This document shows, piece by piece, positions 25,147 to 34,280 of a DNA stretch of 64,000 bases; the first letter of the stretch is position 1, and every line of letters begins with the position of its first letter. The notes under the pieces were generated by a model that searched no databases, was not told the origin of the DNA, and was given only the letters and a program-made list of their open reading frames with translations. Source of the DNA: Synergistaceae bacterium. Its GTDB lineage: Bacteria; Synergistota; Synergistia; Synergistales; Aminobacteriaceae. The position numbers were made by a program, and so were the translations under genes. Location: the NCBI GenBank assembly GCA_017405525.1, contig JAFRAH010000016.1, forward strand, positions 44,285 to 108,284, written 5' to 3'.

Positions 25147-26208
25147 CTATACCCTGTCATTCATTCCGTTATCCTTGAGGTACTTCACGGCCTTGCGAAC
25201 TTCTTGGGATGCTCCCCTTCTCGTGATGAACAACGTATCGGGCGTATCAACCACAACAATATCATTCACGAGGTTGAGGACGGTTAATTTACCTGTTGAG
25301 TGTACGAGGCAGTTCCGGCTCTCAAGCATCACAGCCTCACCTACCGCGACATTCCCCCGTTCGTCGCACTCCAGAACGTCATCATGAAGTGCGTCCCATG
25401 AACCGACATCCGACCACCCCGAATTAGCCATCGGGACGACAGCCACACGTTCAGCCTTCTCCATTAGGGCATTGTCGAAAGATATATTCTTGACGGCCGC
25501 GAAATTTTCCCGGACTTTCCCATTTGAGGACAGCCCGAAAAGTTCAGGGTCAGCACGTTCAAGCTCACGGGATAAACTTTCAGGGGTAAAGATGAATATT
25601 CCTCCGTTCCAGAGATAGACACCCTCAGAAAGATATTTTTGCGCCGTCTTCAGGTCTGGTTTCTCGACGAACGCCTCAGCCTCAAAGTAACCGCCCTCAA
25701 ATTCCCGGCCCTGACGAATATACCCGAACCCCGTATCAGGTCTCACTGGAGCAATCCCCAACGTAGCGATATAGCCATCACGTGCTGCCTTAACGCCAAT
25801 TTTCAGGGCATCGGTGAAGGCTTTTGTGTTCCTGATGAATGCATCGCTCGGCACAACCACCATAACATCATCATCACTTGCACCCTGTGATCTCAGTTCC
25901 TCGACCGCCAGTAATATAGCCGGTGCAGTTCCGCGCGCAAAAGGCTCCTCAATGATGAACCCATCCGGCAGGTTGTCAGCACCTAAAATCTCTCCTGACT
26001 GGGACATAACTAGGTCATGCCACTTTGCCCCTGAGATGACCCGGAGATACTCAATCGGTATCATGTTCAGCATTCGGAGGGCTGTGGTCTGTAGTAACGT
26101 CTTGTCCCCGTGAAGACGCAAAAACTGCTTGGGGAAATTCTCGCGCGATAACGGCCATAACCTCGTGCCACTTCCGCCGCTGAGTATAAGCCCGTAAACA
26201 TTGCTCAT
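25147..26208 (-). CDS. manC: Mannose-1-phosphate guanylyltransferase
   Basis: Makes GDP-mannose from mannose 1-phosphate and GTP, a precursor of surface polysaccharides. The 353-residue protein is a single nucleotidyltransferase domain without the isomerase domain of the bifunctional form. It has LSGGSGTRLWPLSRENFPKQF in conserved order (the loop GGSGTRLWP and the Lys of PKQF), RPDTGFGYI, AFVEKPD and WNGGIFIFT. It starts 1 nt after the M23 peptidase gene and is probably in the same operon. Confidence 0.92.
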   Translation of the reverse strand: MSNVYGLILSGGSGTRLWPLSRENFPKQFLRLHGDKTLLQTTALRMLNMIPIEYLRVISGAKWHDLVMSQSGEILGADNLPDGFIIEEPFARGTAPAILLAVEELRSQGASDDDVMVVVPSDAFIRNTKAFTDALKIGVKAARDGYIATLGIAPVRPDTGFGYIRQGREFEGGYFEAEAFVEKPDLKTAQKYLSEGVYLWNGGIFIFTPESLSRELERADPELFGLSSNGKVRENFAAVKNISFDNALMEKAERVAVVPMANSGWSDVGSWDALHDDVLECDERGNVAVGEAVMLESRNCLVHSTGKLTVLNLVNDIVVVDTPDTLFITRRGASQEVRKAVKYLKDNGMNDRV

Positions 26209-26209
26209 T

Positions 26210-27121
26210 CTAGTTCACCTGCTTCTGTTCGCCCTTCTTGAGCATTTGGGTTATGCTCGTCGACAGCAAGGGTATAGGGTCAACGAACTGCCCGCCAAGA
26301 ACTAGGCTGTAATGAAGGTGAGGCCCTGTAACTCTTCCTGTTGCCCCTGACTTCGCGACTATCTGGCCTTTCTCGACCTTATCGCCCTTCTTCACGAGAA
26401 TATTGCTGAGGTGGAAGAACACCGTAATTACCCCGTTCCCTGAGTCAATATAGACACTCCCGCCCGCGTAGTAGTGGAAGCCCGCAAGTACTACAGTCCC
26501 TGCAAACGGTGCTCGTACGTTTGTCCCTGTTACTGCCCTAATGTCCGCCCCATTATGCCCGGCTCTTGGCTGTCCGTTGTAGACCCGGCTCTTCCCGTAG
26601 GTACTCGTGAGGGTTATGCTGCTCAATGGAGGCTGTGGGGGGGTAGTCCATCTGCGGGCTGAGGTCATCGTTCGTAGTGCTGTACCTATGAGTTTCTGCT
26701 CGTTCCGTATTCTTGTGAGCTCCTTCTTGGGCGGGTTGACCATCTTGGGGCTGACGGTCAGGTTTTCTTTCGGGTACTGCCTCGCCTTGAGGAATATGTT
26801 ACCTGAAGCCTTGTACTGTTTCCCTCCCTGAATGAACTCGAAAAGTATCTTGTACGTTCCAGGCTTTATGTTCCTCACGTCCGAGCCAAGAAGTCCGTAG
26901 GAGATCCTCCCTGCACCTCCCTGCTCAACGTCAAGGGCTATGCTCCTGTTCATCCATGTTACTGTAGGTGAAGAGTAGGCGGCTGTCGAAGTTATGGAGA
27001 CCGCGAAGGCCTGTCCAATGTCCCAGCTTGAGGGGAAATTCACCCATGAGGACGCAAAAGATGATGATGCCGTGAAGATTACGGCAAGAATGACGGCGGC
27101 GAATAGTCTTTCTCTGCGCAT
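26210..27121 (-). CDS. Exported M23-family peptidoglycan peptidase
   Basis: A 303-residue exported protein with a signal peptide (AAVILAVIFTASSSFAS). Residues about 185-290 form a LytM/M23 zinc endopeptidase domain with the first ligand pair in AGHNGADI and the second motif HLHYSL; the central His is in FFHLSNIL. The N-terminal part is a beta-rich domain of unknown role. Catalytic residues appear complete, so an active murein hydrolase is likely. It lies between punA-like and manC genes with gaps of 12 and 1 nt. A run of seven G occurs near 26637 outside the motifs. Confidence 0.88.
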   Translation of the reverse strand: MRRERLFAAVILAVIFTASSSFASSWVNFPSSWDIGQAFAVSITSTAAYSSPTVTWMNRSIALDVEQGGAGRISYGLLGSDVRNIKPGTYKILFEFIQGGKQYKASGNIFLKARQYPKENLTVSPKMVNPPKKELTRIRNEQKLIGTALRTMTSARRWTTPPQPPLSSITLTSTYGKSRVYNGQPRAGHNGADIRAVTGTNVRAPFAGTVVLAGFHYYAGGSVYIDSGNGVITVFFHLSNILVKKGDKVEKGQIVAKSGATGRVTGPHLHYSLVLGGQFVDPIPLLSTSITQMLKKGEQKQVN

Positions 27122-27133
27122 TGTAGTGTGTGC

Positions 27134-27952
27134 TCACTCCTGATTTAGTTTGTCGATAAGTGCAATAATGATTTCCGAGAGCCTGCGTGAAAACTTCTTC
27201 ATGACCTCGATAACTTCCTGACCGCTCAAAGTTTTTTCCGGGTCAATTCCTGCGGCCATGTTTGCGGCACATGACAGCCCTGCAACCCTCATTCCCATAG
27301 CATTGGCCGTGATGACTTCCGGGACGGTCGACATTCCCACGAGGTCAGCACCCATTATAGCCAGCATTCGGATTTCTGCCGGTGTCTCGAACGAAGGCCC
27401 GTTCATTGCGGCGTAAACTCCCTGCCTCAGTCCCAAACCAGCGAGGAACTCCAGCATTTCCGGGTCATATGCCCTGCTCATGTCTGGGAAGCGTTCATTC
27501 CACCTGTCATCGTTCGGGCCTGAAAGAGGGTTGCCGCCCATTAGGTTGATGTGGTCTTTCAGTGCTATCACTTCACCGGGGCTGTAGCTCGTGTTTATTG
27601 CTCCTGATGCGTTGGTGGCTATGTATTCCTGAGCTCCCATCATCCTGACTACTCTCACCGGGAAAGTTACTGCCTTCATGGAATATCCTTCGTAGCAGTG
27701 AACTCTACCTTGAAGGAGAATTACCGGCCTTCCGTGAATTTTCCCGGCAATGATTTTCCCGGCATGACTTGGAGCTGTTGAGCCCGGCCAGTTGGGGATG
27801 TCCTTTGCGTTAAGGGTAATGCCCTCCTCAATAACTGCGGCAATATCTCCTAGACCTGAGCCGGTTACTATGGCTGTCTTTGGTGTGAACGGTATGAATT
27901 TCCTGATGTTCTCCAATGCGTCAAGTGCTTCATCATAATCATAGTTAGGCAT
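27134..27952 (-). CDS. punA: Purine nucleoside phosphorylase
   Basis: Phosphorolyses guanosine and inosine for purine salvage. The 272-residue protein fits the trimeric PNP family: AIVTGSGLGDIA (phosphate loop), VILLQGRVHCYEGYSM, ATNASGAIN, AAMNGPSFETPAEIRM and VGMSTVPEVITANAMGM, the last with Asn of the base site. I chose ATG 27952, preceded by AAGGGAGGTGA; the open frame upstream reaches 28087 and overlaps the divergent gene. First gene of a group with M23 peptidase and manC. Confidence 0.92.
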   Translation of the reverse strand: MPNYDYDEALDALENIRKFIPFTPKTAIVTGSGLGDIAAVIEEGITLNAKDIPNWPGSTAPSHAGKIIAGKIHGRPVILLQGRVHCYEGYSMKAVTFPVRVVRMMGAQEYIATNASGAINTSYSPGEVIALKDHINLMGGNPLSGPNDDRWNERFPDMSRAYDPEMLEFLAGLGLRQGVYAAMNGPSFETPAEIRMLAIMGADLVGMSTVPEVITANAMGMRVAGLSCAANMAAGIDPEKTLSGQEVIEVMKKFSRRLSEIIIALIDKLNQE

Positions 27953-28052
27953 AAAACTAATCACCTCCCTTAATGTTTCAAGTATTCTAGCATAAGGCCA
28001 TGATACAATTACGGCCATCGCATAAATTCTTGAAGGAGGGCGAAATTCGTTC

Positions 28053-28442
28053 ATGTCAGAGAAACAGGAGAGGGCTGTAGAGCTCAAGAACAGGACGGGA
28101 GATTCACACTACAATTGCTGCCAGGCAGTAGCTTGCGTGTTCAGTGAGGAGGCCGGGGTTGATGGGGCGACACTCAGGAAGTTAGGGGCTGGTTTCGGCT
28201 TGGGGATGGGAGGAATGGAAGCAACCTGTGGTGCATTGTGCGGGGCTCAGATGATTTTGGGGCTCATGAAGTATCAGGGCAAACCAATACGGAACGAGGC
28301 AAAAGAGCTCTGCCGGGCATTCACGGAGAAGTGCGGAGCGTCAATCTGCCGGGAGATTAAGGGAGTTGGGACGGGCAAGGTGCTTTGCTCGTGTGATGAC
28401 TGCGTGAGGAATGCCGTTGAACTTGTCGAGGGGATGATATAG
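28053..28442 (+). CDS. C-GCAxxG-C-C family protein
   Basis: A 129-residue cytoplasmic protein of a small cysteine-rich family, probably redox-active or metal-binding. Conserved features are NCCQAVACVF near residue 25, the glycine-rich GAGFGLGMGGMEATCGALCGA in two parts, and the C-terminal CSCDDCVRNAVE. An AAGGAGGG ribosome site precedes the ATG. It is a single plus-strand gene between two minus-strand groups. The function is not established. Confidence 0.8.
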   Translation: MSEKQERAVELKNRTGDSHYNCCQAVACVFSEEAGVDGATLRKLGAGFGLGMGGMEATCGALCGAQMILGLMKYQGKPIRNEAKELCRAFTEKCGASICREIKGVGTGKVLCSCDDCVRNAVELVEGMI

Positions 28443-28445
28443 GGC

Positions 28446-29276
28446 TTACCTTCTCCCTTTTTGTCCGGGCAGTGGCTTGGCGATAATCTTCTGCCACAAC
28501 GAAATATATTGCTCGTGAAGAAACGTAGGATAGTCCCTGCTCAAGTCTGGGCGTTCCCACTTGTACACGTCAGCCCTCCCGGACAAGTAACGCCTGAGAG
28601 CCGCCGGTGTGTCGTCATCGATAATTATTGCCGCACTCTGGGCTCTTGCGTTCTCCAAGTACTCACGAAGCCCCGCAAAATTTCCCTTCTGCCACCGCTC
28701 AATACCTTCCGGCCTGTCAACCTTGCACCCTGCCGCCCGCAACAATACTCCTGCCGAGCCGCTGAAGTCGCAAACAGCTACATCCTTCAAGACCTGCCCG
28801 ACAAGTACAGAACTCGACATTCTGGCCTGAAACTCAGCAAGCCGCCGCTGGTAGTATGGGTAGTTCTGAGCGTCCCACTCTGATAGTACGGTCAATACCC
28901 TCTGAGCAACGAACGGGATAACTGACGGGTCATATAGTGAGCTTGTGCTTACAGGAAAAGGTGAGTAGAGATACTTGACTGTGAACTTGCCCTGTGTCTT
29001 TATGCCGGAAGCCTGAGCGTCATTCTCATCGAGGGCAATGATTTTCGTCCCGTCCTCAAGTTCCCGCAAGACCTTTCCGCGCTCATTCATCACTAAGTCG
29101 CCGTTAGCGTTCCAGATTCTTATGGGTGTAACGCTGACTTCCGGGCCGCCAATGAACGAGGCAAGGAGGGCAAGCCATGGGTGAGTAACAGCAACATCGA
29201 GCTTGTCATCACACCAGCCTGCTCCTCCTGAAAGAAATATTATTCCCAGTATCAGGGAGATCAGTCTAGTCGCCAA
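28446..29276 (-). CDS. Exported protein resembling a degenerate metal-ABC binding protein (TroA fold)
   Basis: A 276-residue protein with a signal peptide (LISLILGIIFLSGGAGWC, ending in Cys but without a clear lipobox). The start of the mature part, VAVTHPWLALLASFIGGPEVSVTPI, reads like the first strand of ZnuA/TroA binding proteins, and VLKDVAVCDFSGSAGVLLRAAGC like the second domain. The usual metal-binding histidines are missing. No metal transporter genes adjoin it; its start overlaps rnc by 11 nt. I regard the assignment as tentative and do not assign a ligand. Confidence 0.5.
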   Translation of the reverse strand: MATRLISLILGIIFLSGGAGWCDDKLDVAVTHPWLALLASFIGGPEVSVTPIRIWNANGDLVMNERGKVLRELEDGTKIIALDENDAQASGIKTQGKFTVKYLYSPFPVSTSSLYDPSVIPFVAQRVLTVLSEWDAQNYPYYQRRLAEFQARMSSSVLVGQVLKDVAVCDFSGSAGVLLRAAGCKVDRPEGIERWQKGNFAGLREYLENARAQSAAIIIDDDTPAALRRYLSGRADVYKWERPDLSRDYPTFLHEQYISLWQKIIAKPLPGQKGRR

Positions 29277-29997
29277 ATTTCCCCCTCAAGTCTTCAAGCA
29301 TGAGCTGAGCAGTTTTTGCCTCAGCACCTTTCCGGGTCCTGTCAGTCTCGACATGCTCAAAGCCATTCATGTAGAGCCTCACGGTAAAGACCGGGGCATG
29401 TGATGGGCCCTCAACGTTCAGGAGCTCATAGTTTGGCAGGGGCATTCCGCGAGCCTGAAGCCACATCTGGAGCTCTGACTTTGGGTTATGCATTGCCGAC
29501 TGTTCTTCAGCATCGTTGAGGAAGAGTTTCTTGATCACTCTCTCAGCAGAAGCCACGCCGCCGTCAAGACATATTGCGCCAAGAACAGCCTCCATTGCAT
29601 CAGCGCATACGGATTTTGGCAGCGAGTCGGACTTCAGAGCATGGCCGTGAAGGATCATGTAGGGGATATTCAGAGCCTGAGCCTTCCTGTAGAGTGTATC
29701 TGCCTTGACGAGTTCGGCACGCATTTTCGTGAGTTCGCCCTCGTCAGCATCAGGGTACATTCTGTAGAGCGTCCTTGCAGTAATGAAGCTGAGTATAGAG
29801 TCGCCGAGAAATTCAAGCCTCTCGTTGTTCTGGAACAGCCCGTACTCATTGGCGAAAGACGAATGGCACAGAGCCTCCTCAAGAAGGAGAGTATCATCGA
29901 ACCTGTAGCCCAGATTGTCCTCAAGTGCCGAAATATCCCGCTCGTCAATTCTGGCCTTACTTCTCAGCGGGCCATGTTCCTCGTCAAATTTTGCCAT
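29266..29997 (-). CDS. rnc: Ribonuclease III
   Basis: Endonuclease cutting double-stranded RNA in rRNA and mRNA processing. The 243-residue protein has the RNase III signature NERLEFLGDS at residues 58-67, the second acidic site in CADAMEAVLGAI, and a C-terminal double-stranded RNA-binding domain beginning NPKSELQMWLQ. The ATG at 29997 is the likely start; a TTG at 30012 is possible. Either start overlaps the end of fabF, and no strong ribosome site is visible, so translation is likely coupled to fabF. Confidence 0.95.
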   Translation of the reverse strand: MAKFDEEHGPLRSKARIDERDISALEDNLGYRFDDTLLLEEALCHSSFANEYGLFQNNERLEFLGDSILSFITARTLYRMYPDADEGELTKMRAELVKADTLYRKAQALNIPYMILHGHALKSDSLPKSVCADAMEAVLGAICLDGGVASAERVIKKLFLNDAEEQSAMHNPKSELQMWLQARGMPLPNYELLNVEGPSHAPVFTVRLYMNGFEHVETDRTRKGAEAKTAQLMLEDLRGKFGD

Positions 29998-31237
29998 AAC
30001 GCTCAAACGCAAGCACCCCGTTATGCCCGCCGAAACCGAAGCTGTTCACCAGCAGCCTGTCTACGTTCCTGTTCACGCCCTGCCCCGTGGAAATGTTGAT
30101 GTCGCATTCAGGGTCAGGAGTCTCGTAGTTCAGCGTGGGATGAATGTAGCCCTCCTCGATTGCCTGCAATGATGCAATGACCTCAAGACCACCGGCAGCA
30201 CCGAGACAGTGCCCAATCATTGACTTTGTTGATGTTACTGTGATGTTCGGGGCATAATCGCCAAAGACGCGGTTAATCATCCCGGCCTCCATCTTATCAT
30301 TGAGCCCTGTAGATGTCCCGTGAGCATTGATGTAGTCGACCTGTGATTTCTCCCAACCTGACATGCTGAGTGCCCTTTCTGTGGCGTAAGCTGCTCCTTT
30401 TGCCTCCGGGTCAGGTGCTGTGATGTGCCCTGCGTCGCATGAAGTACCATAGCCCGTGAACTCCGCGTAAATGTGAGCCCCGCGTGCTAGTGCATGTTCG
30501 AGCTCCTCAAGCACCACAACGCCAGCACCCTCGCCCATGACGAAGCCATCACGATTGAGGTCGAACGGCCTTGATGCGTGCTCCGGGTCATCGTTGCGGG
30601 TTGAGAGTGCCTTCATTGACGCGAAGCCTGCAATCGCTATCGTCCTTAGTGCCGCCTCAGTTCCGCCGGAAATAATCACGTCAGCATCATCACGGATTAT
30701 TGCGTGATATGCCTCGCCCATCGAGTGGAGGGAGGTAGCGCATGCCGTAACCACGCAAAGATTAGGGCCTTTCGCACCGAGAACTATTGCGACGTAGGCA
30801 GTGCTCATGTTGCTTATCATCATTGGGATGAAGTAGGGGCTGACTCTCCTTGAGCCTTTCTCGCGCATTATCCCGAAGTTGTTGAAGGATGTCTCGATTC
30901 CTCCCTGACCTGTGCCGATATACACGCCTAATCTGTAGGGGTCAACGCTCTTAACGTCAAGACCTGAGTCCTCTACTGCAAGTTTTGCCGCCGCAACCGC
31001 AAACTGTATTGCCCTGTCTGAACGTTTGGCCTCTTTCCCCGGCATGTAGACTGAAGGGTCAAAGTCCTTTATCTCCGCTCCGAAGGTAACTGGGCAGTCG
31101 CCTAAGTCAAACGTTGTGATGTGTGATATTCCGTTCTTGCCGTCCCTGAGAGCCTGCCAGTAATCTTTTTTCCCGGTTGCTATGGGGCTCACCGGGCCTA
31201 ATCCTGTAACTACTACTCTGCGTTTCTTGTCTGTCAA
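29984..31237 (-). CDS. fabF: Beta-ketoacyl-ACP synthase II
   Basis: Condensing enzyme that elongates acyl-ACP with malonyl-ACP. The product of about 417 residues shows VVVTGLGPVSPIA at the start, the nucleophile Cys166 in CVVTACATSLH, and the two histidine motifs NAHGTSTGLND and SMIGHCLGAAG. I prefer the TTG at 31237, with AGGAG 10 nt upstream; the GTG at 31246 is 1 nt from that site. It follows acpP after 80-90 nt that contain a hairpin. Confidence 0.95.
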   Translation of the reverse strand: MTDKKRRVVVTGLGPVSPIATGKKDYWQALRDGKNGISHITTFDLGDCPVTFGAEIKDFDPSVYMPGKEAKRSDRAIQFAVAAAKLAVEDSGLDVKSVDPYRLGVYIGTGQGGIETSFNNFGIMREKGSRRVSPYFIPMMISNMSTAYVAIVLGAKGPNLCVVTACATSLHSMGEAYHAIIRDDADVIISGGTEAALRTIAIAGFASMKALSTRNDDPEHASRPFDLNRDGFVMGEGAGVVVLEELEHALARGAHIYAEFTGYGTSCDAGHITAPDPEAKGAAYATERALSMSGWEKSQVDYINAHGTSTGLNDKMEAGMINRVFGDYAPNITVTSTKSMIGHCLGAAGGLEVIASLQAIEEGYIHPTLNYETPDPECDINISTGQGVNRNVDRLLVNSFGFGGHNGVLAFERYGKI

Positions 31238-31265
31238 GTAATTCACGCTCCTCTATATACAAAGA

Positions 31266-31298
31266 GGGGGACAGAACCGATGAACAAGTCCTTCCCCC
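31266..31298 (-). other. Intergenic hairpin between acpP and fabF
   Basis: On the minus strand GGGGGA-A-GGAC and GTTC-TG-TCCCCC form a stem with a small internal mismatch and a loop of about 10 nt. No T run follows, so it is not a standard terminator. It may stabilise the acpP mRNA or mark a processing site. Confidence 0.5.
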
Positions 31299-31326
31299 GT
31301 TAAACGGCCTGTGATAAATAGCCTTG

Positions 31327-31578
31327 TTACTCCTCCACGCCGATTTTGCTGAGCGTGTAGTTCATTGCCTCGCCTACTGATGTGAGCTTCTCCGCGTCCT
31401 CGTCAGGTATCTCGATGTCAAATTCCTCCTCGATGCCCATGATGAGTTCAACGATGTCAAGCGAGTCTGCACCAAGATCCTCGACAAAGGTCTTTTCCGG
31501 CGTTACCTGGTCTTCCTCAACGTCAAGGCGGTCTGATACTATGGCCTTCAGTTTCGCTACAACTTCTTCTTTCGTCAT
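31327..31578 (-). CDS. acpP: Acyl carrier protein
   Basis: An 83-residue acidic carrier. The 4'-phosphopantetheine site is Ser39 in [22 protein letters not shown] ribosome site precedes the ATG, stronger than those of the neighbours, fitting the high level of ACP needed. It lies between fabG and fabF as in many bacterial fab operons. Confidence 0.97.
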   Translation of the reverse strand: MTKEEVVAKLKAIVSDRLDVEEDQVTPEKTFVEDLGADSLDIVELIMGIEEEFDIEIPDEDAEKLTSVGEAMNYTLSKIGVEE

Positions 31579-31621
31579 GTCGTTTCACCTCCCTTCAGGG
31601 GTTAATGTCATTGCTGATACA

Positions 31622-32353
31622 TTAAACCATTGTCATGCCCCCGTCAACTGCGAGGACCTGGCCGGTTATATATGAGCTGTCTTCACGTGCAAAGAATGCC
31701 GCTGCCTTTGCCACTTCCTGGGGGCTGCCTATCCTTCCGACTGGTATAGTCCTGAGTATTGCCTCCTTGACTTCGGGTTTCAGTATATCAGTCATTCCCG
31801 TATCGATAAAGCCGGGAGCTATTGCGTTTGCGGTTATCCCCCTGCCTGCATACTCACGAGCTACTGACTTCGTGAACCCGATTATGCCTGCCTTCGAGGC
31901 TGAATAGTTGCACTGTCCTGCGTTCCCTATGAGCCCGACTACTGACGCTATATTGATGATGCGGCCGTAGCGTGCTTTTGCCATGTCCTTGATGGCTATC
32001 TGTGTGCAGTAAAAGCATGATGTCAGGTTGGTGTTGAGGACTGCCTGCCAATCTTCCGGCTTCATCCGCATGAGCAACGTATCACGGGTAATTCCGGCAT
32101 TGTTGACGAGAACGCTCACTGTTCCGAGTGATGCCCTAGCTTCGGCGAACATCCTTGCGGCCTCGTCGTGAATGCTGACGTCTGCCCTGAATGTCTCTGC
32201 CTGAACTCCCAGCGTCCTAGCCTCAACACAAAGGCTCTCTGCGCTCTCTGCACTGTGGTTGTAGTTTATGGCAACGTCAAAGCCATTCCGGGCAAGCTCT
32301 AAGGTTATTGCCCTGCCTATACCTTTTGCGGCTCCTGTTACGAGTGCAAGCAT
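31622..32353 (-). CDS. fabG: 3-oxoacyl-ACP reductase
   Basis: NADPH-dependent short-chain dehydrogenase, 243 residues, for the first reduction of the elongation cycle. It has the nucleotide motif TGAAKGIGRA, the NNAGITRD stretch, catalytic YSASK and the C-terminal ITGQVLAVDGGMTM. I chose ATG 32353, with GGAGTGAT upstream; the open frame continues into fabD. Gap of 5 nt after fabD. Confidence 0.96.
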   Translation of the reverse strand: MLALVTGAAKGIGRAITLELARNGFDVAINYNHSAESAESLCVEARTLGVQAETFRADVSIHDEAARMFAEARASLGTVSVLVNNAGITRDTLLMRMKPEDWQAVLNTNLTSCFYCTQIAIKDMAKARYGRIINIASVVGLIGNAGQCNYSASKAGIIGFTKSVAREYAGRGITANAIAPGFIDTGMTDILKPEVKEAILRTIPVGRIGSPQEVAKAAAFFAREDSSYITGQVLAVDGGMTMV

Positions 32354-32358
32354 GTCTA

Positions 32359-33309
32359 TCACTCCTGAAGTAGTTTGCGTAATTCTTCGAGCTTTGAGGG
32401 TGTTGATGCTGATACTGTAACTGCACCCTTGATGCATTTCTTGATGAGACCTGAGAGGACTTCACCGGGCCCGACCTCATAGAATGCATTAACCCCAAGC
32501 TCAGCGGACATATACGCGGCTGAATTTTCCCATAGTACCGGGCTGAACGTCTGGGCGTAAAGGCTCTGCTGAATTTCTGCGGGAGATTTTACGGGTTTTG
32601 CGTTCACGTTGGCGATAATATCATACTTTGCCTCATTCCACGAAATTTTTGCGAATTCCTCGCGTAACTTTTCGGCGGCGGGCTTCATGTAGATGCTGTG
32701 GAACGGTGCGCTGACACTGAGCTTTACGGCTCTCCTGACACCGAAAGTTTTTGCCTGGGATATTGCCTTGTCGATGTACTCACTCAGCCCTGAGATCACG
32801 ATTTGGCCGGGGCAGTTGTAGTTTGCCGGCCTGACTTCGCCACCCGGTGCAACGGTCTCACAGAGCTTCACGGCATCATCAGGTTTTGCGCCGATAAGTG
32901 CCGCCATTCCTCCGAGACCTTCGGGGACTGCTTCCTGCATGAGCCTTCCGCGTTCACGTACGAGCCTGACAGCGTCCCAGAACGAGATTACCCCGGACGC
33001 GCAAAGTGCCGTATATTCTCCGAGACTGTGCCCGGCCATGCATACGGGGGAAATTTCCGCTCCCATCTCGTCAGTCAACACCCTCAAGGCGGCAATGCTC
33101 ACGGTCATTATTGCGGGCTGTGCGTTCTTCGTGAGGGTGAGCTCATCCTCCGGGCCAGCAAAGATTAGACTCGTCAGGTGTGAGGAAAGAGCATCATCTG
33201 CCTCCTCAAAGACAGCCTTAGCGCATGGGAAGGTCTCGAAGATTTCACGACCCATTCCGACAGACTGAGAGCCCTGACCGGGAAAACACAGTGCATATTT
33301 GCCGGGCAT
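32359..33309 (-). CDS. fabD: Malonyl-CoA-ACP transacylase
   Basis: Moves malonyl groups from CoA to ACP. The 316-residue protein has GQGSQSVGMG at residues 11-20, the nucleophile Ser95 in AGHSLGEYTAL, and the histidine in SAPFHSIYM. Its ATG overlaps the fabK stop by one base (TGATG), so the two are coupled. Confidence 0.96.
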   Translation of the reverse strand: MPGKYALCFPGQGSQSVGMGREIFETFPCAKAVFEEADDALSSHLTSLIFAGPEDELTLTKNAQPAIMTVSIAALRVLTDEMGAEISPVCMAGHSLGEYTALCASGVISFWDAVRLVRERGRLMQEAVPEGLGGMAALIGAKPDDAVKLCETVAPGGEVRPANYNCPGQIVISGLSEYIDKAISQAKTFGVRRAVKLSVSAPFHSIYMKPAAEKLREEFAKISWNEAKYDIIANVNAKPVKSPAEIQQSLYAQTFSPVLWENSAAYMSAELGVNAFYEVGPGEVLSGLIKKCIKGAVTVSASTPSKLEELRKLLQE

Positions 33310-34268
33310 CAGGCTTTCACCTCACCTATACGCGACAAGATTCTTTCGGCCTCGCTGAACATGTTATCGATGATGACCTTTGCGGGCAAAATCTCGTTGA
33401 CCATGGCCGCACTCTGTCCTGACATGAGGGAGCCCCAGTCAGTGTCGCCGTCAACAACAGCAGCTCTCAGCTTGCCCGTACCCAGTGCCTCAATCTCCGA
33501 CGCGGGGGCACGTTCAGCCTCCAAACGCTCGAACTCAGCAGTGAGCTTGTTGCGCAGACACCTCACAGGATGCCCCAAGCTCTGGCCGGTTATTGCGGTG
33601 CTCCTGTCGCGTGCGTCAAGTACTGCCTTCTTGTAGTTCATGTGAACGGTGCATTCCTCGCAGCATATGAACCTCGTACCTACCTGCACACCCTCAGCAC
33701 CCAGTGCAAACGCGGCGACAACTCCCCTTCCGTCAGCGACACCTCCCGCACAGATCACCGGGATCTTCACGGCCTGTGAGATCTGAGGAGTGAGCACCAT
33801 TGTGGTGAGCTCGCCAATATGACCGCCTGCCTCCATACCTTCAGCGACGACGGCATCAGCTCCCTGCTTCTCGACACGCCGGGCCTGAGTTACTGACGCT
33901 ACTACGGGGATTACGATTGTACCGAGCGGCTTCAGTCGTTCGAGGAATTTCCCCGGACTTCCTGCACCTGTCGTTACTACAGGGACTTTCTGCTTCACTG
34001 CTACCTCAAGTGCTGCCTCAGCAGTCGGGGACATGAGCATGATGTTCAACCCGAAAGGTCTTCCGGGCTCGATTAGCTTTTTGGCCTTGATGATTTCCTG
34101 TTCGAGGATTTCAGGGGGGGTGTTTGCGGCGGCGATTACTCCGAGACCTCCGGCATTGCTGACGGCTGAAGCTAGTTCGGCATTCGCTACCCAAGCCATT
34201 CCGCCCTGAATGATTGGGTATTTCGTTCCCAACAACTTGCAGACGCGGTTATCTTCTCTCAGTAACAT
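33309..34268 (-). CDS. fabK: Enoyl-ACP reductase II (FMN-dependent)
   Basis: Flavoprotein catalysing the last reduction of the cycle; it replaces FabI and is resistant to triclosan in other bacteria. The 319-residue protein starts with LLGTKYPIIQGGMAWV, has VVTTGAGSPGKFLE, AVVAEGMEAGGHIGE and PVICAGGVADGRG, the flavin phosphate site GAEGVQVGTRF, all typical of FabK. The related nitronate monooxygenases are less likely given its place inside a fab operon. Confidence 0.93.
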   Translation of the reverse strand: MLLREDNRVCKLLGTKYPIIQGGMAWVANAELASAVSNAGGLGVIAAANTPPEILEQEIIKAKKLIEPGRPFGLNIMLMSPTAEAALEVAVKQKVPVVTTGAGSPGKFLERLKPLGTIVIPVVASVTQARRVEKQGADAVVAEGMEAGGHIGELTTMVLTPQISQAVKIPVICAGGVADGRGVVAAFALGAEGVQVGTRFICCEECTVHMNYKKAVLDARDRSTAITGQSLGHPVRCLRNKLTAEFERLEAERAPASEIEALGTGKLRAAVVDGDTDWGSLMSGQSAAMVNEILPAKVIIDNMFSEAERILSRIGEVKA

Positions 34269-34280
34269 TTTTTCACCTCT

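Noticed and set aside
26637..26643. Seven-base G run in the M23 peptidase gene
   Set aside because: Too short to suggest regulated slippage; in frame and with no other sign of contingency.
28053..28087. Upstream extension of purine nucleoside phosphorylase to 28087
   Set aside because: It would overlap the divergent cysteine-rich gene; the ATG at 27952 has an excellent AAGGGAGGTGA site and matches the family start.
31266..31298. Terminator between acpP and fabF
   Set aside because: The hairpin has no T run, so I listed it as an intergenic structure only.
34114..34120. Seven-base G run in fabK as a phase-variation site
   Set aside because: Seven bases is short for slippage in coding DNA and fabK is essential for lipid synthesis; not comparable to the 11 and 14 base runs.
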